A stretch of DNA of 9,494 nucleotides from Nitrospirota bacterium (GTDB lineage: Bacteria > Nitrospirota > JACRHJ01), in the NCBI GenBank assembly GCA_027328825.1, contig DAHWTK010000061.1, forward strand, positions 1 to 9,494. The letters are read 5' to 3'. A program made the translations under genes and the position numbers. The notes below the pieces were generated by a model. It ran no database searches, was not told where the DNA came from, and was given only the letters and a program-made list of their open reading frames with translations. Below, piece by piece: positions 1 to 6,183 of this stretch. The stretch's first letter is position 1. Every line of letters begins with the position of its first letter.

Positions 1-57
1 GAGAATGACGAGGATATAAGGGTGTCGGAGCAGGATATTGACCAGGATAAAATATAG
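1..57 (+). CDS. C-terminal tail of an upstream gene (partial)
   Basis: Frame 1 is open from the window edge for 18 codons and closes at TAG (55-57). The encoded tail is strongly acidic (ENDEDIRVSEQDIDQDKI). Its ATA and AGG codons match usage in the genes that follow. A stretch this short could be open by chance, and no domain is visible, so no function can be given. No convincing terminator follows. Confidence 0.4.
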   Translation, partial: ENDEDIRVSEQDIDQDKI

Positions 58-156
58 TATGTATGTAATAATGCTCAAAGGCTTGAAGGCCCCCTTTCAC
101 GGACTGCAATGCCGACCCTTACAGACTATAGAACGGCTCTTCCCCCGTGTCAATGC

Positions 157-185
157 TATTAATAGTTTTGCCGGGATATTAATAG
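157..185. repeat. Two 9-bp direct repeats TATTAATAG, 20 bp apart
   Basis: TATTAATAG occurs at 157-165 and again at 177-185. The start-to-start distance of 20 bp is about two helical turns, so both copies would lie on the same DNA face. They sit just upstream of the putative tRNA-Cys promoter. The core ATTAAT is self-complementary. They could be a regulator site, an UP-like AT-rich element, or chance in AT-rich DNA. Confidence 0.35.
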
Positions 186-207
186 TAAAAGTTGCCAGGT
201 AGAATAT

Positions 208-235
208 TTGCGCAAAGCGGATTTTATGTTATATT
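208..235 (+). promoter_or_regulatory. Putative sigma70 promoter of tRNA-Cys
   Basis: TTGCGC (208-213) and TATATT (230-235) are separated by 16 nt. They predict a start near 242, about 19 nt before the mature tRNA 5' end, a normal 5' leader for RNase P. The -35 is a moderate match and the -10 a good one. Confidence 0.5.
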
Positions 236-260
236 GAGGTTCAAGAGGCAGTTGCTTCAA

Positions 261-334
261 GGCGACGTAGCCAAGAGAATAGGCAGAGGCCTGCAAAGCC
301 TCCTACAGGGGTTCAAATCCTCTCGTCGCCTCCA
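261..334 (+). tRNA. tRNA-Cys (anticodon GCA)
   Basis: A full 74-nt cloverleaf with encoded CCA. The acceptor GGCGACG pairs with CGTCGCC. The anticodon stem GAGGC/GCCTC encloses the loop CTGCAAA, giving anticodon GCA. The T arm is AGGGG-TTCAAAT-CCTCT with one G-U pair. The discriminator base before CCA is T, the cysteine identity base. It has its own apparent promoter and a GC-rich hairpin downstream, so it looks like a single-gene unit. Confidence 0.96.
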
Positions 335-340
335 TTTCAA

Positions 341-363
341 GGGGCCGCGCCTGCGGCCCCCTT
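341..363 (+). terminator. GC-rich hairpin terminator after tRNA-Cys
   Basis: An 8-bp perfect stem GGGGCCGC/GCGGCCCC (341-348 with 353-360) encloses the loop GCCT and is followed by a short CTTT. It lies 7 nt after the tRNA CCA. The weak T tract makes it a suboptimal intrinsic terminator, but the position fits. Confidence 0.65.
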
Positions 364-385
364 TAGTTATCCTCATTCTCCCCTT

Positions 386-414
386 TTGACCGTGTTTTCA
401 TACAGAGATATAAT
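386..414 (+). promoter_or_regulatory. Strong sigma70 promoter of the DUF748/AsmA-like gene
   Basis: TTGACC (386-391) and TATAAT (409-414) are separated by exactly 17 nt, close to consensus. The predicted start near 421 gives a 5' UTR of about 47 nt before the ATG at 468. Confidence 0.75.
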
Positions 415-467
415 ATACATAAATAACATATATTTAGTAAACCATCTGTAATCCAAAAGGTTTCGAA

Positions 468-2075
468 ATGCGCACGGGTTCTAAAAAATTTTTCGAGCGT
501 TCCGTCCCTGAAACGATACTGATAGCCTTCTCCGTGGTAATCGCCATAATCCTGGTGCTTTTCATTGCGTCTTTCTTTATTGATAAGCCGCTGGCGTCTT
601 ATCTTCAGAAGACCATGAATAAAAAGCTGAAGGGCTATAGCGTCAGCCTTCCTGCGGCCCATTTCCAGATAATAGGATTTTCCCTGACGCTGAGAAACCT
701 TAAGATAATGCAGAACGCGCACCCGGACCCGCCGGTGATATTTATACACAGCCTGACGGCAAGCGTGCAATGGCGGGAGCTTTTGAGCGGGAACCTTGTG
801 GCGGATTTAGAGTTCGACAAGCCGCAGATGCATATAAACCTGGCCCAGCTGAAAGCGGAGGCCAGAAGAAAAACGAAGATAAAGAACGAAGGATGGCAGC
901 AGGCGTTCGAGTCCATTTATCCGCTCGACATAAATTCGATCCGGTTCAGGAATGGAGACATAGTATATATCGACGCGAACAGGAAATTGCCACTTCATAT
1001 CAAGCATTTGAATTTCGTGGCAAACAATATCAGGAACATACACTACGCCAACGAACCCTACCCTTCCCCTATCCGCGGGAAGGCCGTGATATTCGGCACG
1101 GGCAGGGGTTACATTAATGGGAAGGCGGATTTCCTGAGACGGCCGTTCATGGGTATAGAAACGAGATTTAATCTTAAGGACGTGCCTCTCGACAGGCTTA
1201 AATCCATTACGGCAAGAAAAAATGTAAAACTTAGCGGCGGAATCATATCGACTGACGGAGTGATTGAATACGCACCCAATGCGGAGAAGGTGCATGTATA
1301 TAACCTTGCAATAAAAAAAGTAAAAATCGATTATCTGCACATGCCGCAGACGGCAAGGATCGAAACGGAACGGGAAGAAAAGATAAAGAGAGCGGCAAAA
1401 CAAGTTGGAGCTAAGTCTAAGATATTGATCAAGCTTGATAAAATGAGGCTTACCGACAGCGAACTCGGATATGTGAATATGACCAAAAATCCAGCTTACA
1501 GGGTATTTGTCTCAAACGTGGACCTGACGATTGACAATTTCTCGAACCATTTCAGCCAGGGCGTATCCAATATGACATTGAAGGGCCTCTTTATGGGAAA
1601 CGGCATAACAACGGCAACCGCCCGCTTCAGGCCGGAGGTTGACGGGCCGGATTTTCAAATGAAGCTTGCGATTAAAAATACACTTCTCCCGTCCATGAAC
1701 AAGATACTGCTGGCATACGGCAAGTTCAATGTCGTGCGCGGATTCTTCTCCCTGTACATGGACGTACATGTTAAAAACAGGATGGTGAACGGTTACGTAA
1801 AACCTTTCTTCACGGACATGAAGGTGTACGACAGGCGCACCGACAAGAATAAAAACCTGTTCAAAAAGCTCTACTACATGCTGGTGGGAGGTGTCGCTCA
1901 TATCCTGGAAAACCCCCGTTCGTCAGTAGCAACCAAAACGACCATTTCCGGCCCCACGACCAAGCCCCAGATCAGCACGTGGCGGACAATAATCATGCTT
2001 TTTAAAAACGCATTCTTCCACATGATCCTGCCGGGCTTTGACCGGAGTATAAAGGCGGTTCCAGCCAGGCCATGA
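468..2075 (+). CDS. DUF748/AsmA-like membrane-anchored envelope protein
   Basis: A 535-aa protein that starts at ATG 468, 7 nt after AAAAGG (455-460). A basic N-terminus (residues 1-11) precedes one hydrophobic segment at about residues 15-38, which reads as an uncleaved signal anchor. The rest is a long, beta-rich, mostly soluble region with short repeated strand patterns such as LTLRNLKIMQ, VDLTIDNFSN and GKFNVVRG, followed by a C-terminal patch rich in hydrophobic residues (about 505-525). This layout is that of DUF748/AsmA-like proteins, whose better-known relatives are inner-membrane-anchored periplasmic proteins linked to outer-membrane biogenesis or lipid transport. The family assignment is by overall pattern; the substrate is unknown. 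It appears to be a single-gene unit with its own promoter. No clear intrinsic terminator is visible before the next promoter. Confidence 0.8.
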   Translation: MRTGSKKFFERSVPETILIAFSVVIAIILVLFIASFFIDKPLASYLQKTMNKKLKGYSVSLPAAHFQIIGFSLTLRNLKIMQNAHPDPPVIFIHSLTASVQWRELLSGNLVADLEFDKPQMHINLAQLKAEARRKTKIKNEGWQQAFESIYPLDINSIRFRNGDIVYIDANRKLPLHIKHLNFVANNIRNIHYANEPYPSPIRGKAVIFGTGRGYINGKADFLRRPFMGIETRFNLKDVPLDRLKSITARKNVKLSGGIISTDGVIEYAPNAEKVHVYNLAIKKVKIDYLHMPQTARIETEREEKIKRAAKQVGAKSKILIKLDKMRLTDSELGYVNMTKNPAYRVFVSNVDLTIDNFSNHFSQGVSNMTLKGLFMGNGITTATARFRPEVDGPDFQMKLAIKNTLLPSMNKILLAYGKFNVVRGFFSLYMDVHVKNRMVNGYVKPFFTDMKVYDRRTDKNKNLFKKLYYMLVGGVAHILENPRSSVATKTTISGPTTKPQISTWRTIIMLFKNAFFHMILPGFDRSIKAVPARP

Positions 2076-2131
2076 AAAGTTATAAATATCGGCTGCTTAC
2101 AGTGCAGGCGCCGAATAGCTTATGGTACGAC

Positions 2132-2159
2132 TTGACGGCCTTTTTCCGCGGACTATAAT
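2132..2159 (+). promoter_or_regulatory. Strong sigma70 promoter of the hemerythrin-ku-ligD unit
   Basis: TTGACG (2132-2137) and a perfect TATAAT (2154-2159) are separated by 16 nt. The predicted start near 2166 leaves a leader of about 58 nt. This is the only clear promoter before ku and ligD, suggesting that the hemerythrin gene and the NHEJ genes share a transcript. Confidence 0.75.
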
Positions 2160-2223
2160 CTATAAGGAAGCCTGCATGCTCCAAAGCTCGTTTCAAGCGG
2201 CGAAAACCACAAGGAGATAAAAA

Positions 2224-2652
2224 ATGGAAAAAATGTTCGAACTCCTGATACAGGATCACAAGGAAGTTTCCAGCCTAATAAGCCAGATGCGGAACATTAG
2301 CGGCCAGAGGAGGGAAAGGCTCATCTCGAAGTGTACAGACGCCCTGGAATTGCATATGCAGATAGAGGAAGACTATCTTTACCCGGCCCTGGAGGATATC
2401 GACGAAACGAAGGACATTATCCGGGATTTTTATGAGGATCACAAGATGATGCAGAAACAGTTGAAGGAGCTTGGCAAACTGGACGTGGACGACCAGAAAT
2501 GGGATACAAGGCTTCAGGCTCTGAAGGAGAATTTCGACCATCACATCCAGCAGGAGGAAACCGTGCTCTTCAAACAGGTGCCCAAAGTACTGTCGAGAGA
2601 GGAACTCGACGACCTGAACGACCAGATAACCGAAGAAAAAGAAGCGGCCTGA
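2224..2652 (+). CDS. Hemerythrin-like HHE cation-binding protein
   Basis: A 142-aa, mostly helical protein. The start is supported by AAGGAG (2211-2216), 7 nt before the ATG. The HHE pattern of two alpha-hairpins is visible: DH at residues 11-12, H44-x3-E48 in ELHMQIEED, DH at 72-73, and H107-x3-E111 in DHHIQQEE. These are the expected ligands of a non-haem di-iron site. Family members bind O2, NO or iron, or repair iron centres; which applies here cannot be read from sequence. It lies 58 nt upstream of ku under one promoter, so co-expression with DNA repair is likely. The highly acidic tail (EEKEAA) has no obvious role. No signal peptide is present, so it is probably cytoplasmic. Confidence 0.9.
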   Translation: MEKMFELLIQDHKEVSSLISQMRNISGQRRERLISKCTDALELHMQIEEDYLYPALEDIDETKDIIRDFYEDHKMMQKQLKELGKLDVDDQKWDTRLQALKENFDHHIQQEETVLFKQVPKVLSREELDDLNDQITEEKEAA

Positions 2653-2671
2653 GCTGCCTCTTAAATTTAAC

Positions 2672-2690
2672 GGAAAATACGGCATTTTCC
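2672..2690. promoter_or_regulatory. 7-5-7 palindrome / stem-loop in front of ku
   Basis: GGAAAAT (2672-2678), five bases, then ATTTTCC (2684-2690) form a perfect 7-bp inverted repeat. It lies 3 nt before GGAGG (2694-2698), which is probably the SD of ku. No T run follows, so it is not an intrinsic terminator. It could be an RNA hairpin that tunes ku translation or an mRNA end, or an operator for a dimeric regulator. Confidence 0.45.
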
Positions 2691-2710
2691 CGCGGAGGCA
2701 AAAAGATGCC

Positions 2711-3577
2711 ATGGCGCACGCAATTTGGAAGGGCAGCATAAGTTTCGGTCTGGTCCAGATACCCGTCGAACTTTACCCGGGGGAGAAAAGGGATGATTTA
2801 AGTTTTACGACGCTCGATAAAGAAGACCTGGCACCCGTGGGATATAAAAGATACAACAAGAATACAGGCCGGGAAATCGGCTGGAATGATATTATAAAGG
2901 GCTACGAATACGAGGAAGGACGTTATGTAGTCCTTACCGAAGAGGACCTTAAAAACGCAAACCCGAAGGCCACGCAAACAGTCGAGATAATGAGTTTCGT
3001 CGACGGCAAGGAAATACCGCCGGAGTATTTTGACAAGCCCTATTACCTGGCTCCTTCGGCTAAAGGAAAAAAGGGTTACGCACTGCTTCGGGAAACATTG
3101 AAGAAGTCGGGAAAAGTCGGCATCGCGCGCGTCGTGATACATACCCGTGAATATATGGCCGCTCTGATCCCTCAAGGGAACGCTCTCGTCCTGGACCTCC
3201 TGCGCTTTCCTTACGAGGTCCGGGATACAGCGGACCTTAACATACCGGGGGAAGAGATTTCCGAGCTTGGAGTTACAAACAAAGAACTTCAAATGGCAGA
3301 GATGCTGGTCGACGGCATGGTCGACAAGTGGGATCCGTCCAAATACAAGGATGCATACCGCAAAGACGTCATGAAGATGATACAGGAGAAGATAAAAACT
3401 GGCGATACCAGGCATCTTGCGGAGGCGGAAACAAAAGAAGAGAAAAAGGGAGCGGAGATAATCGACCTCATGTCGCTTCTTAAAAAAAGTGTGGAAGCGA
3501 GAGCGGCTGAGAAGAAAAAAACTGGCTCTTCCGAAAAACGCTCGGCCAGGCCAAGACCCAGTAAAAAGGTGGCATAG
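2711..3577 (+). CDS. ku: Ku, DNA end-binding protein of bacterial NHEJ
   Basis: A 288-aa protein. The N-terminus MAHAIWKGSISFGLVQIPV is the classical bacterial Ku start, followed by LDKEDLAPVGYKRYNK (about 36-51), the GYEYEEGRYVVLTEEDL block (about 64-80) and EYFDKPYYLAP (about 106-116), all typical of the Ku core. Bacterial Ku forms a homodimeric ring on double-strand ends and recruits LigD. The C-terminal 40 or so residues are rich in K and R, like the lysine-rich tails that aid DNA binding and bridging. Length is typical. The start at 2711 is preferred to the ATG at 2706, which is out of frame; GGAGG at 2694-2698 is rather far (12 nt). The stop TAG shares its G with the GTG start of ligD, a 1-nt overlap implying translational coupling. 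Confidence 0.96.
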   Translation: MAHAIWKGSISFGLVQIPVELYPGEKRDDLSFTTLDKEDLAPVGYKRYNKNTGREIGWNDIIKGYEYEEGRYVVLTEEDLKNANPKATQTVEIMSFVDGKEIPPEYFDKPYYLAPSAKGKKGYALLRETLKKSGKVGIARVVIHTREYMAALIPQGNALVLDLLRFPYEVRDTADLNIPGEEISELGVTNKELQMAEMLVDGMVDKWDPSKYKDAYRKDVMKMIQEKIKTGDTRHLAEAETKEEKKGAEIIDLMSLLKKSVEARAAEKKKTGSSEKRSARPRPSKKVA

Positions 3578-4230
3578 TGGTCCGAGGAAAAGAAGAAAAA
3601 GGCGACATATCGGAGTACCGACGGAAACGCCGCTTTGAAAAAACTCCTGAACCGGAAGGCGGCAAAATCCAGTCTGCAGTCTCTGCCGGCGGCTTGTCAT
3701 TCGTAGTCCATAAGCACGCCGCAAGCCATCTGCATTACGACTTCCGCATCGAGATGGGCGGAGTTCTCAAAAGCTGGGCAGTCCCCAAGGGGCCGTCTCT
3801 CGACCCGTCCGTCAAGCGGCTCGCAATGCTCGTTGAGGACCATCCTTACGACTACAAGGATTTCGAGGGCGTAATTCCGCAGGGAGAATACGGCGCGGGT
3901 ACAGTCATGATCTGGGATATGGGGGAGTGGATTCCAGGTGATAACCCGGACGAGATGTTAAAAAAAGGTTCGCTCAAGTTCAGGCTGAACGGCGCCAAGC
4001 TCAAAGGGAAGTGGGCGCTAACCCGGATGAAAAAGGTCTCCGAAGAGGAGGGGCGCGAGTCATGGCTTTTAATAAAGGAAAGAGACGAAACAGCAGTCTC
4101 AGGAAACGGTGATGAAATCCTGGAAGAGAACCCGTTAAGCGCCGCAACGGGCAGAGATATGGACGAGATAGCCGAAGGGATGGATCCAAAAAATATATTA
4201 AGAGGAACTAAAAAAAAAGTTTTGAGGTAA
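3577..4230 (+). CDS. ligD: LigD 3'-phosphoesterase (PE) domain, zero-frame product
   Basis: 217 aa from a GTG start that overlaps the ku stop by one base. The PE domain trims 3'-phosphates and 3'-ribonucleotides at broken ends. Its active-site residues are all present: H47, H53, D55 and R57 in HKHAASHLHYDFR, then H89 and Y93 in EDHPYDY. SWAVPKGPSLDP and FEGVIPQGEYGAGTV are also typical. The frame ends at TAA (4228-4230), four codons after an A9 run (4210-4218). A -1 shift in that run would continue directly into the LIG domain. Stand-alone PE proteins exist in nature, so the short product could be functional. Otherwise this is the N-terminal part of a broken ligD. Confidence 0.93.
   Translation: MVRGKEEKGDISEYRRKRRFEKTPEPEGGKIQSAVSAGGLSFVVHKHAASHLHYDFRIEMGGVLKSWAVPKGPSLDPSVKRLAMLVEDHPYDYKDFEGVIPQGEYGAGTVMIWDMGEWIPGDNPDEMLKKGSLKFRLNGAKLKGKWALTRMKKVSEEEGRESWLLIKERDETAVSGNGDEILEENPLSAATGRDMDEIAEGMDPKNILRGTKKKVLR
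4210..4218 (+). other. A9 run at the PE/LIG junction, candidate -1 slippage site 1
   Basis: Nine A, the longest homopolymer in the window. Zero-frame codons are ACT AAA AAA AAA GTT TTG AGG TAA. The last seven A form A-AAA-AAA in the register needed for tandem -1 slippage. Slipping back one base gives AGT TTT GAG and so on (SFEVNIRGARDVPIPEM), which joins the normal PE-LIG linker to the ligase domain. The zero-frame stop comes only 10 nt later. An SD-like AGAGG (4201-4205) lies just upstream. Confidence 0.55.
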
Positions 4231-4265
4231 ATATCCGGGGCGCCAGGGACGTCCCGATTCCCGAG

Positions 4266-4763
4266 ATGATATATCCCCAGCTTTCAACTCTGGTGGAGGA
4301 ACCGCCGGAGGGCGACGAATGGCTGCACGAGATAAAGCTGGATGGATACCGCGTAATAGCCCGCCTGGAAAACGGCAAAGCGGTCCTCTATACCAGGAGG
4401 GGAAATGACTGGACTCACATATTCTCCCCCGTAGCGGAATCGGTTGCTAAATTTCCTGTTCAAACGCTATGGATTGACGGCGAAGTCGTATTTATGAGAC
4501 CGGACGGAACGTCCAGCTTTCAGGACCTCCAGAGCGCGCTCAGCCTTGGAAAAAAAATGACCTGTCTTATTTCGCCTTTGACATCTTATATCTTAATGGA
4601 AAGGACATTAGAGAGGCGGCGCTTGTCGAAAGAAAGAAAATCCTCTGGGAGCTTTTATATGCCGAAGGGAAACCCACCGGCCCGATTTTCTATAACGACC
4701 ACATCGCCGGGCGCGGCAGAGCTTTCTTTGAGAATGCCTGCAATTTCAGGCTGGAAGGAATAA
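4266..4763 (+). pseudogene. ligD: LigD ATP-dependent ligase domain, N-terminal half (frame-disrupted)
   Basis: From the ATG at 4266 the frame encodes the first half of a LigD adenylation domain. EIKLDGYR carries the nucleophilic lysine (motif I, K24 from this ATG), RRGNDWT follows at about 44-50, and WIDGEVV (motif III) at about 69-75. Homology also extends upstream in this frame, without a start codon, to 4218. After residue 97 (GKK, in the A8 run at 4550-4557) the remaining 68 residues up to the stop at 4763 are unrelated to ligase. The expected continuation DLSYFAFDILYLNGKDIRE lies in the -1 frame from 4559. No SD precedes 4266, so independent translation is doubtful. The product as read lacks motifs IV and V and could not ligate. 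Confidence 0.85.
4550..4557 (+). other. A8 run inside the LIG domain, candidate -1 slippage site 2
   Basis: Zero-frame codons are GGA AAA AAA ATG ACC. The seven A at 4550-4556 again form A-AAA-AAA in the correct register. A -1 shift reads AAT GAC CTG TCT TAT and restores the conserved adenylation-domain sequence. No evident downstream hairpin or upstream SD is seen. In the unshifted frame 68 further codons are read before a stop, less typical of a programmed site. Confidence 0.5.
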
Positions 4764-4864
4764 TTTCAAAGGCGGCCAGGTCCACTTATGTATCCGCCCG
4801 TACTAAATCATGGCTTAAAATAAAATGCGGACTGAGACAGGAATTTGTAATAGGAGGCTACACC

Positions 4865-6142
4865 TTGCCACGCGGCTCCCGCACCGGTTTCGGCGCGCTG
4901 CTGCTTGGCGTATATGATTCGGAAGGCAAACTGCATTTCAAGGGGCGGGCCGGGACAGGATTCGACGAGAAAACGCTAAGCGATTTGACCGCGCGGTTAA
5001 AAAAACTGGAAACAGGCAAGCCGCCATTCATCGACCCTCCGGCAGGCGCCGAGGCCAAACGTGCCATATGGGTAAAACCGGAACTTGTGGGAGAGGTGCG
5101 GTATTCCGAGCGGACAAGGGACGACCTTCTGAGGCAACCTGTATTCCTGGGGCTTCGTGAGGATAAACCGCCCGGACAGGTGGTGCTTGAAGTGCCCGAA
5201 CCGGCAAATGAAACGTATAAAAAAAATTCGCCTGCCCCTGTCGCCGCAGGGGATGCAGGAATTAACATATTCCTGACGCACCCGGACAGGGTCCTTTATC
5301 CCGAGCAGGGCCTTACTAAAAAGAACCTGTTGCAGTATTACAGGCTGGTTGAAAAATTTATGATACCACACGTAGCCGGACGTCCGCTCACACTGGTGCG
5401 CTGCCCGGACGGAAGACATGAGGAGTGTTTTTTTCAGAAACATGCAAACGAGACAGTGCCAAAATCACTGGAGAGGATACCTATAGAAGAAAACGACAAG
5501 ATTGAGAATTACATGGCAGTGGACTCGTTGGCTGGGGTTGGAGCGCTTGTCCAGATGGGAGTGCTGGAGATCCATACATGGAACTCGCGGAAGGAAAAAC
5601 TTGAGTATCCTGATCGATTTGTGATGGATATCGACCCAGACCCGGCGGTTTCATGGGAAAAGGTAATCGAAACGGCATTCCTTCTCAGGGAAAGATTGAA
5701 TGAACTCGGGTTTGCAAGTTTCCTTAAAACGACCGGCGGTAAGGGGCTTCACGTCGTCGTCCCGCTTGCGGCCAGGCAAGACTGGGAGGAGGTGAACTAT
5801 TTTACAAAAGCATTGGCAGAGGATATTGTCCGAAGTGCGCCAGGTTCATTTACCTCAAAAATGACAAAGAGCAGACGCATGGGGAAGATATTCGTGGACT
5901 ATATGCGAAATATTCGTGGCGCAACGGCTGTCGAGGCGTACTCCACCCGGGCAAAACCAGGCGCGCCTGTGTCCTCGCCGATTGAGTGGGTCGAGTTAAA
6001 AAGTGGAATACGGTCTGATTCTTTTACTATAAAAAATATGCCTGACAGGATGAAAAATCTGAAGAGAGACCCGTGGGAGGGTTTCTTCAACGCAAGGCAA
6101 TCCATAACAAAAAAAACAAGGAAAAAGCTGGGGGTGGATTAA
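4865..6142 (+). CDS. ligD: LigD OB-fold end and polymerase/primase (POL) domain
   Basis: 425 aa if started at TTG 4865, but the frame is open from 4559. The upstream part holds ligase motifs IIIa (YFAFDILYLNG), IV (RLEGIISK) and V (WLKIKC), so it is the continuation of ligD. From 4865, residues 1-120 are the OB-fold end of LIG (QPVFLGLREDKPP). A short linker follows, then POL (about 130-415): HPDRVLYPEQGLTK, the metal-binding DIDPD (255-259), TTGGKGLHVVVPL (289-301) and FVDYMRN with the third acidic residue (345). POL adds nucleotides, preferably ribonucleotides, at ends before ligation. GGAGG at 4853-4857 lies 7 nt before TTG 4865, but it encodes the conserved IGGY, so internal initiation there is uncertain. 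Confidence 0.92.
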   Translation: MPRGSRTGFGALLLGVYDSEGKLHFKGRAGTGFDEKTLSDLTARLKKLETGKPPFIDPPAGAEAKRAIWVKPELVGEVRYSERTRDDLLRQPVFLGLREDKPPGQVVLEVPEPANETYKKNSPAPVAAGDAGINIFLTHPDRVLYPEQGLTKKNLLQYYRLVEKFMIPHVAGRPLTLVRCPDGRHEECFFQKHANETVPKSLERIPIEENDKIENYMAVDSLAGVGALVQMGVLEIHTWNSRKEKLEYPDRFVMDIDPDPAVSWEKVIETAFLLRERLNELGFASFLKTTGGKGLHVVVPLAARQDWEEVNYFTKALAEDIVRSAPGSFTSKMTKSRRMGKIFVDYMRNIRGATAVEAYSTRAKPGAPVSSPIEWVELKSGIRSDSFTIKNMPDRMKNLKRDPWEGFFNARQSITKKTRKKLGVD

Positions 6143-6145
6143 TGC

Positions 6146-6174
6146 TTGCAAATCCGGCTCCTCTGCCTTAGAAT
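6146..6174 (+). promoter_or_regulatory. Sigma70 promoter abutting the epimerase start
   Basis: TTGCAA (6146-6151) and TAGAAT (6169-6174) are separated by 17 nt. A start 6-8 nt after the -10 box falls at about 6180-6182, only 2-4 nt before the ATG at 6184. No SD is present upstream of that ATG. The -35 starts 3 nt after the ligD stop. Confidence 0.6.
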
Positions 6175-6183
6175 TACTGCCTT

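Larger units (their letters stand above)
3577..6142 (+). other. ligD: Whole ligD locus, PE-LIG-POL, with two -1 frame breaks
   Basis: Read with one extra A at each of the two A runs (4210-4218 and 4550-4557), the locus is a single frame of 855 codons before the stop. That is close to the size of Pseudomonas LigD and has the same domain order. All PE, LIG and POL catalytic motifs are then present and no other stop or frameshift is seen. The two breaks share direction and sequence type. Other A8 runs in the same gene (5219-5226 and 6109-6116) are in frame as written. The retained coding quality across 2.5 kb argues against old decay. Confidence 0.85.

Noticed and set aside
72..114. Possible hairpin after the first gene tail (GGCT-TGAA-GGCC and flanking pairs)
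   Set aside because: The stem is short and includes a G-U pair, and no T tract follows; not convincing as a terminator or RNA.
192..389. Plus-strand open frame across the tRNA-Cys region
   Set aside because: It runs through a complete tRNA gene and its hairpin, has a TTG start and no SD.
807..1403. Minus-strand open frame of 198 codons inside the DUF748/AsmA-like gene
   Set aside because: Antisense to a well-supported gene with promoter and SD; composition is unlike a real protein.
2706..2741. ATG at 2706 as an alternative start of ku
   Set aside because: It is out of frame with ku and reaches a stop after 11 codons.
2798..3724. Long open frame of 308 codons on the minus strand opposite ku
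   Set aside because: It lies antisense to a clear ku gene, has low-complexity Phe/Leu/Arg-rich composition and no recognisable domain; a shadow of the codon bias.
4865..4867. TTG as the true start of a separate OB-POL gene
   Set aside because: The upstream frame from 4559 encodes conserved ligase motifs without stops, and the apparent SD GGAGG is the coding sequence of the conserved IGGY; kept only as a possible internal start.
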